Source of the DNA: an uncultured Paracoccaceae bacterium
GTDB taxonomy: Bacteria > Pseudomonadota > Alphaproteobacteria > Rhodobacterales > Rhodobacteraceae
Direction: 5' to 3'
Length of the DNA stretch: 64,000 bases
Assembly: GCA_947500135.1 (NCBI GenBank)
Contig: CANMQX010000007.1
Span: 1 to 64,000, forward strand
The stretch's first letter is position 1. Every line of letters begins with the position of its first letter. The position numbers were made by a program, and so were the translations under genes. This document shows positions 37,149 to 46,870 of this stretch, one piece after another. The notes under the pieces are model-generated. The model saw only the letters and a list, made by a program, of their open reading frames with translations. It had not been told where the DNA came from and did not search any database.

Positions 37149-37503
37149 GTGCCACGCCCAAGCCAACGTTGAAACGTTCACACCAGATATAGACCTCGTT
37201 GTAAGCGGCGGGGTCTATACCGTCTGGCACGGTATAGCTGGACGCACCAGCATTGCTTTGCAACGCGCCCATCAGGGTCGTTGGATCATAAACACCATCC
37301 TTGCCCAGCGCGACCTTGGGGTCCGGGGCACCGTCAAACGTGAAATCATCCAACAGGTTAATTTGATTGCCAGCAATTTCTGCTGTGCCTGTTGTGACGT
37401 GGTTATTCAGGCCAGCAAACGTGCCAAGACGGCCATGGCCACCGGCGAATGCGGGCATTGCGGTTGTCGCCATCGCAGCAACAAAGAAAGAGCGTCTGTC
37501 CAT
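37138..37503 (-). CDS. Exported DM13-domain protein
   Basis: The 121 residues begin with a signal peptide ([21 protein letters not shown]; the twin-arginine pair is RR at 3-4, then a hydrophobic run and AFA cleavage). The DM13 fold follows: TGTAEIAG near 38, [13 protein letters not shown] and the terminal [11 protein letters not shown] with the conserved Cys. DM13 domains are predicted redox or haem-linked proteins. It is convergent with hslV and divergent from the DUF2157 gene. Confidence 0.85.
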   Translation of the reverse strand: MDRRSFFVAAMATTAMPAFAGGHGRLGTFAGLNNHVTTGTAEIAGNQINLLDDFTFDGAPDPKVALGKDGVYDPTTLMGALQSNAGASSYTVPDGIDPAAYNEVYIWCERFNVGLGVAPIG

Positions 37504-37666
37504 GATCGGACCTCCATAATTCAGATGGGGTCAAACTACCGTGAAGCCGCAATCAAACAATTGGCCGCACGCATTTGTGAACCGCTGTCATATCATGCAA
37601 AACACAGACGCGCCCCTTGGACTTGTCCAAAGCAGACCATAGGTTGGCGTGAACAAAGGACTGGAC

Positions 37667-38725
37667 ATGATCGAACGCGATGATCTTCGGGCTGCTGTCA
37701 GCAGTGGCCTGATCAACGAAAAACAGGCGGCCCATCTGATCAGCCTCGCTGACAGCCGTCGCGGCGCACGCGCAGACCTCGCCATCGGGGATGAACCGTT
37801 TGAGCTCTTTAAAGGGTTCAATGAGATTTTCATCGTCGTTGGTTTATGCATCCTGGCCACCGGCTGGTACGGGGTCACGGCGCTGTCGCTGGGCACAGAG
37901 ATCGTCAATCTACAAAACTATGCCGTGATGGTCACCGGCATCGGGGCCGTAGTGGTTTGGCTCTTGTCAGAATACTTCGTCCGTCATCGCCGCATGGTCG
38001 CCCCAGCCATTGCGCTTTCTATTATGTTCGCGGGTAACGCTGGGTTCGGGTTCGTCGCCTCAATGGCCGAACTGTTCATGATCGGCCAGGGCGATCTGAC
38101 CAGCATTCCGATGCCCCTCCTGCTCGCCACCGGGGCGCTTGTTGTTTACTGGTGGCGCTTTCGGGTGCCGTTTGCCATGGCAATGATCGCCGTGGGACTT
38201 TTCGCAACGGCCATCGTTTTCACTGCAGCACAGGGCGGCGAAATCCGCGACCCAAGCGATCTATTCCTGCTCTCGGCTGGCGGCCCATTCGCATGGATCA
38301 CCCTTTCACTTGGGCTTCTTGTCTTCGCCGTCGCCATGATCTTTGACATGAGCGACCCGCACCGGGTCACCCGGCGTTCTGCCAACGGGTTTTGGCTGCA
38401 TGTCGTGGCCGCGCCCGCATTGATCAACACCATTGCCCTGTCGCTGATCGAAAGTGATGCCTATGGGGTCTTGTTGATCGTGCTGGGTTTCTTCGCGTTG
38501 GTCGCGATCATCATCGACAGGCGATCCTTCCTAATCACCGCAATCGGCTATGTCGTCGCCGTCACCAGCATCCTGTTTGAGGGTAGCGGAACCGCCATGA
38601 CCATCCTGATCCTTGGTATCGGGCTGCTGCTTCTCGGCGCGCTTTGGGAACAGATCCGGGCCACCGTACTTCACCTTCTTGGCGGCGTCCTGCCTTTGGA
38701 CAAACTGCCCCCTTCTCATGCTTAA
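37667..38725 (+). CDS. DUF2157 membrane protein
   Basis: A soluble N-terminal helix region (residues 1-45, [15 protein letters not shown]) is followed by about nine hydrophobic membrane segments. The N-terminal pattern is that of DUF2157 proteins, whose function is unknown. The ATG at 37667 after AAAGGA is preferred. A GTG at 37649 is possible. It ends eight bases before hslU, so the two are likely cotranscribed. Confidence 0.82.
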   Translation: MIERDDLRAAVSSGLINEKQAAHLISLADSRRGARADLAIGDEPFELFKGFNEIFIVVGLCILATGWYGVTALSLGTEIVNLQNYAVMVTGIGAVVVWLLSEYFVRHRRMVAPAIALSIMFAGNAGFGFVASMAELFMIGQGDLTSIPMPLLLATGALVVYWWRFRVPFAMAMIAVGLFATAIVFTAAQGGEIRDPSDLFLLSAGGPFAWITLSLGLLVFAVAMIFDMSDPHRVTRRSANGFWLHVVAAPALINTIALSLIESDAYGVLLIVLGFFALVAIIIDRRSFLITAIGYVVAVTSILFEGSGTAMTILILGIGLLLLGALWEQIRATVLHLLGGVLPLDKLPPSHA

Positions 38726-38733
38726 GGACTGAC

Positions 38734-40041
38734 ATGACAGACCTCACCCCTCGGGAAATCGTATCGGAACTCGACCGGTTCATCATCGGCCAGAAAGACG
38801 CCAAGCGGGCGGTGGCTGTGGCCCTGCGCAATCGCTGGCGGCGCAAGCAACTGGGTGATGATCTGCGCGATGAGGTCTATCCCAAAAATATCCTGATGAT
38901 CGGGCCAACAGGGGTCGGTAAAACCGAAATCAGCCGCCGCCTGGCGAAACTCGCCCGCGCACCGTTTATCAAGATCGAAGCCACCAAATTCACCGAGGTC
39001 GGTTATGTTGGTCGCGACGTTGAACAGATCATTCGCGATCTGGTGGATACAGCCATCCTCGATACCCGCGAACATATGCGCGACGACGTCAAAGCCAAGG
39101 CCCATCAAGCCGCCGAAGATCGGGTGATCACCGCCGTCGCCGGAACCGATGCCCGCGACGCCACCCGCGACATGTTCCGCAAGAAACTGAAATCGGGCGA
39201 ACTTGATAACACCATCATCGAACTGGAGCTCACCGACACATCCAACCCCATGGGCGGTTTCGAAATCCCCGGCCAGCCCGGCGGAATGGGCGGCATGATG
39301 AACCTTGGCGATCTGTTCGGCAAAGCCATGGGCGGACGCACAATCAAAAAGAAGATGACAGTCGCCGAAAGCTACGAAGCCCTAATCGCGGATGAGGCCG
39401 ATAAACTGCTCGACGATGAAACTGTGACCAAGGCCGCACTTGAGGCGGTCGAACAAAACGGCATCGTCTTTCTTGATGAAATCGACAAGGTTTGCGCCAA
39501 TGCCGACCGGCGCGGCGCCGATGTCAGCCGCGAAGGGGTGCAGCGTGATCTATTGCCCCTGATCGAAGGTACAACTGTCTCCACCAAACACGGGCCGATC
39601 AAAACCGACCACATCCTGTTCATCGCCTCCGGCGCGTTCCACGTCGCCAAACCGTCGGACCTGCTGCCTGAACTACAAGGGCGCTTGCCGATCCGGGTCG
39701 AACTGCGCGCCCTGACTGAGGATGATTTCGTGCGCATCCTGACCGAAACCGACAATGCGCTGACCCTGCAGTATTCGGCCCTTATGAAGACCGAAGAGGT
39801 CACCGTGACCTTCGCCGAAGACGGGATCAAGGCGCTCGCCAAAATCGCGGCAGAGGTGAACGAAAGCGTTGAAAACATCGGTGCGCGCAGGCTCTACACC
39901 GTGATCGAACGGGCGTTCGAGGATCTGTCCTTCAACGCACCCGACAGGGCGGGCGATGACATCACCATCGACGCAGATTTCGTCGAGGAACATCTGGGCG
40001 AACTCTCTCGCTCCACCGACGTCACCCGCTACGTGCTCTGA
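38734..40041 (+). CDS. hslU: HslU ATPase of the HslVU protease
   Basis: The 435-residue AAA+ unfoldase has Walker [10 protein letters not shown] near 57, Walker B VFLDEIDK near 248, the GYVGRD pore loop near 90 and the C-terminal tail RYVL that docks into HslV. The I-domain is glycine/methionine-rich ([10 protein letters not shown] near 190). The ATG at 38734 is eight bases after the DUF2157 gene. Confidence 0.96.
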   Translation: MTDLTPREIVSELDRFIIGQKDAKRAVAVALRNRWRRKQLGDDLRDEVYPKNILMIGPTGVGKTEISRRLAKLARAPFIKIEATKFTEVGYVGRDVEQIIRDLVDTAILDTREHMRDDVKAKAHQAAEDRVITAVAGTDARDATRDMFRKKLKSGELDNTIIELELTDTSNPMGGFEIPGQPGGMGGMMNLGDLFGKAMGGRTIKKKMTVAESYEALIADEADKLLDDETVTKAALEAVEQNGIVFLDEIDKVCANADRRGADVSREGVQRDLLPLIEGTTVSTKHGPIKTDHILFIASGAFHVAKPSDLLPELQGRLPIRVELRALTEDDFVRILTETDNALTLQYSALMKTEEVTVTFAEDGIKALAKIAAEVNESVENIGARRLYTVIERAFEDLSFNAPDRAGDDITIDADFVEEHLGELSRSTDVTRYVL

Positions 40042-40056
40042 TTTCCAACGACACAC

Positions 40057-40085
40057 GGTTTGAGGGTTTCCCCCGCCCTCAAACC
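40057..40085 (+). terminator. Hairpin after hslU
   Basis: GGTTTGAGGG pairs perfectly with CCCTCAAACC around a nine-base loop. No T-run follows, so it may be a weak terminator, an RNA-stabilising hairpin, or both. Confidence 0.45.
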
Positions 40086-40102
40086 GGATCATCAAGGGCG
40101 GC

Positions 40103-41329
40103 ATGACGCAGCCCACCGGATATCTCCAATTCATCCGCGCAAACCTGCCCTTTCTGGCAACGGGCGCGCTGTTGTCGTTACTTTCCAGCTTTGGACAAAC
40201 CTTTTTCATCGCCATCTTTGGCGGCGAAATCCGCGAGACATTCGGGTTGTCCAACGGCGATTGGGGGCTGATCTACATGGTCGGCACCGGGGCCTCTGCG
40301 TTGCTGATGGTCTTTGCAGGCGGATTGGCCGATAGGTTCCGGGTGCGGACACTCGGCGTATTGGTTGTCTTACTTTTGGGCTGTGCCTGCCTATTTATGG
40401 CCTTCAACACTGCCGCCGCACTCCTCCCACTGGTCATCTTCGCCCTGCGTTTCATGGGGCAAGGGATGACAAGCCACATGTCCACCGTGGCCATGGCCCG
40501 CTGGTTCGTGGCGACACGTGGGCGGGCACTGGCCGTTGCAGCCTTTGGCTTCATGCTGGGCGAGGCGACATTGCCACTGACCATGGTCTGGCTGAAAGCC
40601 ATGATCGACTGGCGGACACTCTGGATCTGTTTCGCCGGGATCTGCGCGATCGCCGCGCTGATCCTGCACCGGCTCTTGCGGCTGGAACGCACGCCGCAAT
40701 CCATCGCCGAAACGGAACAATCCACGGGCATGCAAAACCGGCACTGGACACGAGCAGATGCACTGCGCCACCCGCTATTCTGGGCCATGGTGCCAGCCGT
40801 CATGTCCTTTTCCGGGTTTGCGACAGCCTTCTGGTTCCATCAGGCACATTTCGCCGAAATCAAAGGCTGGTCACATCTGGCACTCGTCTCGGTCTTCCCG
40901 CTCGGCACAATGGTTCTGGCACTATCAACTATCGGCTATGGCTGGGCGGTCGACAGGCTGGGGGCAGTGCGACTTTTGCCGATCTACCTGCTGCCATTGG
41001 TCGTAGCCTTCTTTTTGCATTGGTACGCACCTACTCTTGGCTGGACGGCATTGGCGGTCAGCCTGATGGGGCTGGCAGGCGGCGGGCAAGCGACATTGCT
41101 GAATGCCTGTTGGGCAGAACTCTATGGAACAAAACACATCGGATCGATCAAATCAGCGGCGACAGCATTGATGGTGCTGGGGTCAGCCATCGGCCCGGGA
41201 CTCAGCGGGTGGTTAATCGACAATGGGGTGGATTTTGAAACGCAGCAGTTGGGCTATGCTGCAATATTCGCCTTTGCAGCGCTGATCCTGATCGTCCCGT
41301 CGCGCAAGGCGTTAGCGGCGCTTGCGTAG
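40103..41329 (+). CDS. MFS transporter
   Basis: The 408-residue carrier has 12 predicted membrane helices. The loop 2-3 motif is G-x-x-x-D-R (GGLADRFRVR) near 72, and a second one is WAVDRLG near 272. The substrate is unknown. Sequence style is of the oxalate/formate-like or general anion MFS subfamily, with low certainty. The 3' end overlaps the convergent smr gene by 18 bases. Confidence 0.88.
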   Translation: MTQPTGYLQFIRANLPFLATGALLSLLSSFGQTFFIAIFGGEIRETFGLSNGDWGLIYMVGTGASALLMVFAGGLADRFRVRTLGVLVVLLLGCACLFMAFNTAAALLPLVIFALRFMGQGMTSHMSTVAMARWFVATRGRALAVAAFGFMLGEATLPLTMVWLKAMIDWRTLWICFAGICAIAALILHRLLRLERTPQSIAETEQSTGMQNRHWTRADALRHPLFWAMVPAVMSFSGFATAFWFHQAHFAEIKGWSHLALVSVFPLGTMVLALSTIGYGWAVDRLGAVRLLPIYLLPLVVAFFLHWYAPTLGWTALAVSLMGLAGGGQATLLNACWAELYGTKHIGSIKSAATALMVLGSAIGPGLSGWLIDNGVDFETQQLGYAAIFAFAALILIVPSRKALAALA

Positions 41330-41893
41330 ATAAACGTAATACGCCCCGTGGCCGCCATGGCGCAGATGGGCCGGGGTCACCTGCAAAATCGCCTGCGACA
41401 AGGGCGGCAAGGCCAACCATTGCGGCACCTGATGGCGCAAAACACCATGACGTGTTGGGATCGGGCCGCCATCATCACGGTCCCTGCCCTTGCCGGTAAT
41501 CACAAGCACCAAACGACGGCCCAGCGATTGCGACCCCAGGATAAAGGCCACGAGTTCGGGATGCGCCTCCGCCATAGTCATGCCATGCAAATCGATCCGC
41601 GCCTCGGGCTTCAGCTTGCCACGCTTCATCTTGCCGAATGACTTGTGATCCATGTTCAGCGGGGCGGTGGTCAGACGATCATTGACAGGGGGTAGCAGGT
41701 CATCCGCGCGGCGCGACATGCTGGTGGGGCCCATTTCAAATGGTTCGACAGGGGTTTTCTTCGGCTTGGGTTTGGCAGGCTGCGACGCAATCGGTTCTTC
41801 ACGTTTGCGTTGCGGATCCATCGGCGTGGTCCGGTCTGCCACACGATCCCACAACGCCTTCTCCTCAGCCGACAGGTGGCGCGGACGGCGCAT
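41312..41893 (-). CDS. Smr-domain protein
   Basis: The 193-residue protein has a basic, proline-rich N-terminal half and a C-terminal Smr domain (IDLHGMTMAEAH near 99, TGKGRD near 133, GAYYVYLRK at the end). Smr domains can nick DNA or RNA and act in mRNA rescue or mismatch-linked processes. Alphaproteobacterial stand-alone forms of this type are widespread. It overlaps mltA by one base and is probably translated from the same message. Confidence 0.9.
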   Translation of the reverse strand: MRRPRHLSAEEKALWDRVADRTTPMDPQRKREEPIASQPAKPKPKKTPVEPFEMGPTSMSRRADDLLPPVNDRLTTAPLNMDHKSFGKMKRGKLKPEARIDLHGMTMAEAHPELVAFILGSQSLGRRLVLVITGKGRDRDDGGPIPTRHGVLRHQVPQWLALPPLSQAILQVTPAHLRHGGHGAYYVYLRKRR

Positions 41894-42924
41894 TAGCGGT
41901 TCGCCACCACAAGCGGATGCGCGATGGTCGATGGCAGCAACACCACCATGCGACCCGCATCCTTGATCTGCCCGGCGGCACGGCCAGCATCAGCCCCCGT
42001 GCCGAAAAAGATATCCGCACGCTGCGCACCTTTGATGGCCGATCCAGTATCTTGCGCGACCATCAGCCGGTTCATCGGTTCGGCACCTTGTTTTTCAATC
42101 CATACCGGAGCACCCAAAGTGACAAACGCAGGATCAACAGCAATCGTACGCCCTTCGGTGATTGATCTGTTCATTGCACCCAATGGGCCCAGATCAGCAG
42201 GTACCTCGCTGACTTCGCGGAAAAAGACATAGCTTTCGTTCTCCCACAAAAGCGCACGGCCTTCCTTGCGGTTCTCACGCACCCAATTGCGGATCGCAGC
42301 AGCAGACACCTGATGCGGTTCAAAAATACCGCGCTCCACCAACACACGCCCAACCGACGAATAGTTGCGGCTATTTTTGCCACCATAACCAACGCGCATC
42401 ATCGACCCATCAGGTAGGCGCACGCGGCCCGACCCCTGCACCTGCAGGAAAAACAAATCAACTGGATCGGTCAGCCAGGCCAATTCCAACCCCTTACCAC
42501 GCAACGGTTGATCTTCGTCAATTTCTCGGCGGGTGAAATAGGGCTCGCCCGGGACCAGATCATCCGGCACGGCATAGATCGGGTATTGATAATCATTGCC
42601 CCTCTCGCGGGCGCCCGGCAGTTCCGGTTCAAAGTAGCCGGTGAACAACATCGGTTCACCATCTTCCATCAATACGGGTCGAAAGAACTTTTCAAAAAAC
42701 CCGCGCGGCTCTGGCCCGCGGCGAGCATAATCGCACAGGATTTCCCAACGCGGATCACGGATATCACCACAAGTGTTCAAAAATACATCAAGGGCGGCCT
42801 GATGATCATCAGCCGCCCAACCGGTCAATTCCTCAAACGGAATCTGGGTATATGTTGGTTCGGACATCACACTGCCTGCCATCGTCAGGGAAAGCCATAG
42901 ACCGCCAAACCAACTGCGGCTCAT
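41893..42924 (-). CDS. mltA: MltA-type lytic transglycosylase
   Basis: MltA cleaves peptidoglycan with formation of 1,6-anhydroMurNAc, which would feed the AmgK/MurU recycling route elsewhere in this window. The 343 residues start with a hydrophobic signal region and have MltA signatures: LFTGYFEPEL near 92, FFLQVQGSGRVRLPDG near 155, VGYGGKN and the 3D domain end VAQDTGSAIKGAQRADIFFG with catalytic Asp. No lipobox Cys was seen, so it may be periplasmic. The start overlaps the stop of the Tim44-like gene. Confidence 0.94.
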   Translation of the reverse strand: MSRSWFGGLWLSLTMAGSVMSEPTYTQIPFEELTGWAADDHQAALDVFLNTCGDIRDPRWEILCDYARRGPEPRGFFEKFFRPVLMEDGEPMLFTGYFEPELPGARERGNDYQYPIYAVPDDLVPGEPYFTRREIDEDQPLRGKGLELAWLTDPVDLFFLQVQGSGRVRLPDGSMMRVGYGGKNSRNYSSVGRVLVERGIFEPHQVSAAAIRNWVRENRKEGRALLWENESYVFFREVSEVPADLGPLGAMNRSITEGRTIAVDPAFVTLGAPVWIEKQGAEPMNRLMVAQDTGSAIKGAQRADIFFGTGADAGRAAGQIKDAGRMVVLLPSTIAHPLVVANR

Positions 42925-43580
42925 TCGCCCGTCGCGATAAGCCGCCAGTTTGGATCATCCGAATCCATCTTGCGGGAGAATGTCCAAACATCTTTCTGAC
43001 GCTTGATCTCGGAATCGCTGCCTTCAACGACGTCGCCGGCGTTGTCACGAACCACGGATGTCATCTCGCTCTTGAAGCTGACGGTGACGTCACCATCTTG
43101 CGTGGTTTCATCAAATTCGGCCTCGACCAAAGACATATCGCTGATGCCGATGAAATTCGCCTCAATCGTCAGGCCCTTGCGCTGGCGCTCATCAACGACG
43201 GTGGCAAATGCCTCGTAAACATCTTCGGAAATGAAAGGGACAACAGTATCCAGATCACCCTTTTCAAAAGCCATCAGGATCATTTCATAAGCACCACGGG
43301 CACCGCCAAGGAACTCACCCACGTTAAATGACGGATCGACACGTTTCATTGCCGCCAGGGCTTTCGCATTGTCAGAATCCTCAGCCACATGATCCGTGAT
43401 ATCCAGATCAGGTCCACCTTCGATCACATCGAATTCGGGTTTTTTGCGCCGGTCGGCGTCAGGCCGGGTCACTGCCGGTTTTTCATACCCTTCACGGGTG
43501 CCAAGAACACCGCGCAGGCGCAGGATCAGGAAGATGGCGATGCCAGCAAGAACAAGAAGCTGGATAATCGGAGAGTTCAT
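42921..43580 (-). CDS. Tim44/TimA-domain membrane protein
   Basis: The 219-residue protein has one N-terminal membrane helix (residues 5-24), a short basic linker and a C-terminal Tim44-like domain (GAYEMILMAFEKGDLDTVVPFISEDVYEAF near 100). Alphaproteobacterial homologues (TimA) are inner-membrane proteins related to the mitochondrial import factor; their role is not settled. It lies next to mltA and divergently near fxsA and secB, in the common alphaproteobacterial order. Confidence 0.9.
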   Translation of the reverse strand: MNSPIIQLLVLAGIAIFLILRLRGVLGTREGYEKPAVTRPDADRRKKPEFDVIEGGPDLDITDHVAEDSDNAKALAAMKRVDPSFNVGEFLGGARGAYEMILMAFEKGDLDTVVPFISEDVYEAFATVVDERQRKGLTIEANFIGISDMSLVEAEFDETTQDGDVTVSFKSEMTSVVRDNAGDVVEGSDSEIKRQKDVWTFSRKMDSDDPNWRLIATGE

Positions 43581-43690
43581 AAGGACCTCGTTTCAGGGTT
43601 GGGCATGGTAATTACCCAGTCGAACCTTATGTAGGTCAGGGGTAAGGCCAAGTCCACCTTACCCCCAAACAAGTTACGAAAGGCATCCCC

Positions 43691-44170
43691 ATGTGGCTGT
43701 TACTTGCTTTTATTGCGGTCCCAATGATCGAAATCGCCCTGTTTATTCAGGTTGGCGGGCTGATCGGGGTCTGGTGGACGCTGCTGATCGTGCTGATCAC
43801 AGCGATAGCGGGGTCATATCTGGTGCGGGCGCAAGGGTTGCGAGAGCTTGGAAATCTGCAGCAGTCCTTCTCTGAACTGCGCGATCCGACAGAACCATTG
43901 GCCAATGGGGCGATGATCCTGTTTGCCGGCGCGCTGCTTCTGACGCCGGGGTTCTTCACAGACATCGTGGGATTGTCACTTCTTGTGCCACAGGTGCGGC
44001 GGTCCGCATTCCTGTGGGCGCGGTCGCGGATCAAGGTGCAGCGCTTTTCCATGGGACCACAGCCGCAGCAAGAGCCGGAACCACGGGACCGCGTGGTCGA
44101 TGCGGAATTCAAAGACGTGACGCCGGATAAGAAACCAACGCATCCCACATCCGGCTGGACCCAGCATTGA
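43691..44170 (+). CDS. fxsA: FxsA-family membrane protein
   Basis: The 159-residue protein has three or four membrane helices with FxsA signatures (FIAVPMIEIALFI, GSYLVRAQG, LLLTPGFFTDIVG). The cytoplasmic tail is acidic and basic mixed. In E. coli FxsA affects phage F exclusion; the native role is unknown. secB follows 61 bases later. Confidence 0.92.
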   Translation: MWLLLAFIAVPMIEIALFIQVGGLIGVWWTLLIVLITAIAGSYLVRAQGLRELGNLQQSFSELRDPTEPLANGAMILFAGALLLTPGFFTDIVGLSLLVPQVRRSAFLWARSRIKVQRFSMGPQPQQEPEPRDRVVDAEFKDVTPDKKPTHPTSGWTQH

Positions 44171-44231
44171 GCCTTGCGTGATTGGCTGTTAGGAACACGC
44201 CAACTCAACCATCCAACCGGAGCAATTCCTA

Positions 44232-44729
44232 ATGTCTGATGCACCCGCCGAAAACGGCGCAGAACAACCGCAACAACCGCAAGTCACCAGCCGCGTTCTG
44301 GCGCAGTACATCCGCGACATGTCGTTCGAAAACATTCTGGCGCAAAAGGGTGTGCAGGGCGACGCCCAGCCAGAAATTCAGGTGCAGGTCAATCTGGACG
44401 CGCGCAAGCGGACAACTGACAACCAGTTCGAAATCATCACAAAGCTGAACATCACCAGCAAAACCAAGGAAAAGGGCGAACCGCTTTTCGTTCTGGAAAT
44501 CGAATATGCGGGCGTGTTCCACGTTGAAGGCGTGCCAGAAGAACAGATGCACCCCTATCTGCTAATCGAATGCCCGCGCATCACATTCCCATTCCTGCGC
44601 CGGATCGTCAGCGATGTGACACGCGATGGTGGCTTCCCACCGTTGAACCTGGAAACCATTGATTTTCTGGCACTTTATCGCAGTGAGCTGGCCCGCCGGG
44701 CAGAAACCGAAAAAGCCAAAGCTAACTAG
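44232..44729 (+). CDS. secB: SecB export chaperone
   Basis: The 165-residue tetrameric chaperone holds preproteins for SecA. SecB signatures are MSFENILAQKG near 30 and HPYLLIECPRITFPFLRRIV near 112. The length fits alphaproteobacterial SecB. AATTCC precedes the start, with a weak ribosome-binding site. The stop codon lies in a hairpin shared with the convergent dnaQ. Confidence 0.95.
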   Translation: MSDAPAENGAEQPQQPQVTSRVLAQYIRDMSFENILAQKGVQGDAQPEIQVQVNLDARKRTTDNQFEIITKLNITSKTKEKGEPLFVLEIEYAGVFHVEGVPEEQMHPYLLIECPRITFPFLRRIVSDVTRDGGFPPLNLETIDFLALYRSELARRAETEKAKAN

Positions 44730-44742
44730 GTTTAACCTAGTT
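44724..44742. terminator. Shared hairpin at the secB/dnaQ convergence
   Basis: AACTAGGTT and AACCTAGTT form a 9-bp inverted repeat with one base between, and it contains both the secB TAG and the dnaQ TAA (reverse strand). A short T-run follows on the plus strand. It is a likely, small bidirectional terminator. Confidence 0.5.
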
Positions 44743-45463
44743 TCTTCCACAACGCGCCGTCGCCCAAACTGTCAACAAAGGCAGCATGGGCGGCGGCTTC
44801 TTTCTGTCCGATACGCGGTGGCAACGGGGTGGGCCGCGGCATCGGTCGCCAGTCTTCGGCATCAGCACTGTCAGATGCCTTGCGGGTATCAGCCGCCAAC
44901 GCGAAATCCGGCTGACGGCCGCCAATCAGCTCCAGATACACTTCGGCCAGAATTTCACTGTCCAACAATGCGCCGTGCAGGGTCCGCGACGAATTATCGA
45001 TGCCAAAGCGCCGGCAAAGCGCATCCAGCGATGCAGGGGAACCAGGAAACCGCCGGCGGGCAATAGCCAAAGTATCCAATGCCTGATCCATCGGCAGCAA
45101 TGGGCGGTTCAGCCATCCCAACTCTGCATTCAGGAACTTCATATCAAAGGCAGCATTGTGAATGACCAGCTTTGCATCACCAACAAAATCCACAAAATCC
45201 TGGGCGATATCCTCAAAAACAGGTTTGTCGCGCAGGGTTTCCTGCCCCGGCTTCGGCTCTTGCGGCGGTTCAAGCAGATCAGGACCGATGCCATGCACAC
45301 CAAACGCCTCTGCAGGCATAGATCGGCGGGGATTGATATATTGGTGATAGGTGCGGCCTGTTGGGACGTGACCCATCAGTTCAACGGCACCAATCTCAAC
45401 AATCCGGTCACCTTCGGACGGTTCAAAGCCTGTTGTTTCAGTATCAAGGACGATTTCACGCAT
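44732..45463 (-). CDS. dnaQ: DNA polymerase III epsilon subunit
   Basis: The 243-residue proofreading exonuclease has Exo I DTETTGFEP at 7-15, Exo II HNAAFDMKFL near 100 and Exo III HGALLDSEIL near 160 (DEDDh type). The C-terminal tail that binds the alpha subunit is present. It overlaps coaE by eight bases and is the last gene of the leftward maf-aroE-coaE-dnaQ run. Confidence 0.96.
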   Translation of the reverse strand: MREIVLDTETTGFEPSEGDRIVEIGAVELMGHVPTGRTYHQYINPRRSMPAEAFGVHGIGPDLLEPPQEPKPGQETLRDKPVFEDIAQDFVDFVGDAKLVIHNAAFDMKFLNAELGWLNRPLLPMDQALDTLAIARRRFPGSPASLDALCRRFGIDNSSRTLHGALLDSEILAEVYLELIGGRQPDFALAADTRKASDSADAEDWRPMPRPTPLPPRIGQKEAAAHAAFVDSLGDGALWKKLG

Positions 45464-46046
45464 CTGTCTTGCCTCTAATCGCAGCGATTAGATGTTGCAC
45501 CGCCGCGCGGGTATCGTCCAGCGTGATCGTCTCAATCACATGATCCGCGCGATCACGCTTTTCGGCATCGGGTATCTGGCGGGCCAAAATCGCCGCGAAC
45601 TGTTTTTCCGTCATGCCCGGGCGGTCCAGAACACGGCGGCGCTGTACATCAGCAAGGGCAGAAACGACAAGCACAGAATCCAGCCATGCGTCAGCACCAG
45701 TTTCGAATAACAGCGGAATATCAAACAACAGTAACGGGGCATCATGCTCCGCGATAAAATCCGCACGGCTATTGGCGACCAGCGGATGCACAATCACCTC
45801 AATCCGGGCCAAGGCATCTGGGTCAGCGGCAATCACGGCTTTCAACGCATCACGCGAAACCGCGCCATCAATAACAACCTCTGGAAATGCCAAAGCCATC
45901 GGGGCAACGGCAGCGCCACCTTGATCATAAAGCTGATGCACAACCCCATCCGCGTCCCAGACCGGCACACCGGCATCGCGAAACATCGCTGCCGTGGTCG
46001 ATTTGCCCATGCCAATCGACCCAGTCAAACCCAATAGGTGCGTCAT
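45456..46046 (-). CDS. coaE: Dephospho-CoA kinase
   Basis: The 196-residue kinase completes CoA synthesis. Walker A GLTGSIGMGKST is at 6-17 and the DADGVVHQL motif at about 35. It overlaps aroE by four bases (ATGA) and dnaQ by eight. Confidence 0.96.
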   Translation of the reverse strand: MTHLLGLTGSIGMGKSTTAAMFRDAGVPVWDADGVVHQLYDQGGAAVAPMALAFPEVVIDGAVSRDALKAVIAADPDALARIEVIVHPLVANSRADFIAEHDAPLLLFDIPLLFETGADAWLDSVLVVSALADVQRRRVLDRPGMTEKQFAAILARQIPDAEKRDRADHVIETITLDDTRAAVQHLIAAIRGKTDA

Positions 46047-46870
46047 GCTAAAACAGCCGCGCGGGTTGCTTCATCAACGACAGGCCGTTGCCCAAACCAT
46101 CGTTCAAATCCCGGCACACCCTGATGCAGCAACATGCCTAGACCATCCACAGTCACGCAGCCCTTTGCGGCGGCAGTCTTCAGAAATGCGGTCTGCAACG
46201 GGTTATAGACAATATCAGTCACCACGGCATCAGGTCGCAATGCATCCATCTCAACCTTGAACGGTTGCGCGCCAGTCATGCCAAGCGATGTGGTGTTCAC
46301 AACCGTCGTCGCTGTTTCCAACATCGTATCTGCCTGGACCCAGTCAACGACATGAATGCGGGTGCCAAACTCAGCCTTCAACGCTTCGGCTTTCGGACGC
46401 GTTCTGTTTGACAACAGGATCTCGGGCACGCCTGCGTCAGCCAAAGCAACGATAATCGCGCGGGCGGCACCACCAGCGCCAAAAATTGCGCCTGGTCCAG
46501 CTTTGGGGTCCCAATCCGGGGCACCTTGCCGTAAATTGGCGATGAACCCGTAACCATCTGTATTATCTGCTAAAATTGTACCGCCTTGTTTGAATGTAAT
46601 GGTGTTGGCAGCCCCTATCAGTGTTGCACGATCAGTCACTTGATCGGCGTATTTCAGAACAGCAACCTTGTGTGGAAGCGTCACATTAATCCCAGCAAAA
46701 CCCTTCTCAGACAACGTGCGCAACGTAGCCTGCAGCTTATCCTCGGTCACATGGATCGCTTCATACGTGCCCGGCAGATCATATTGCTTAAGCCAGTGGC
46801 CATGCAGCTTCGGCGACAATGAATGGCTGATCGGATTCCCGATTACGCCCGCGCGGGGAAAATCTATCAT
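46043..46870 (-). CDS. aroE: Shikimate dehydrogenase
   Basis: The 275-residue enzyme reduces 3-dehydroshikimate with NADPH. The substrate site NVTLPHK near 60 (catalytic Lys), PISHSLSP near 14, and the NADP-binding GAGGAARAI near 130 are all present. It overlaps maf by four bases. Confidence 0.96.
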   Translation of the reverse strand: MIDFPRAGVIGNPISHSLSPKLHGHWLKQYDLPGTYEAIHVTEDKLQATLRTLSEKGFAGINVTLPHKVAVLKYADQVTDRATLIGAANTITFKQGGTILADNTDGYGFIANLRQGAPDWDPKAGPGAIFGAGGAARAIIVALADAGVPEILLSNRTRPKAEALKAEFGTRIHVVDWVQADTMLETATTVVNTTSLGMTGAQPFKVEMDALRPDAVVTDIVYNPLQTAFLKTAAAKGCVTVDGLGMLLHQGVPGFERWFGQRPVVDEATRAAVLA

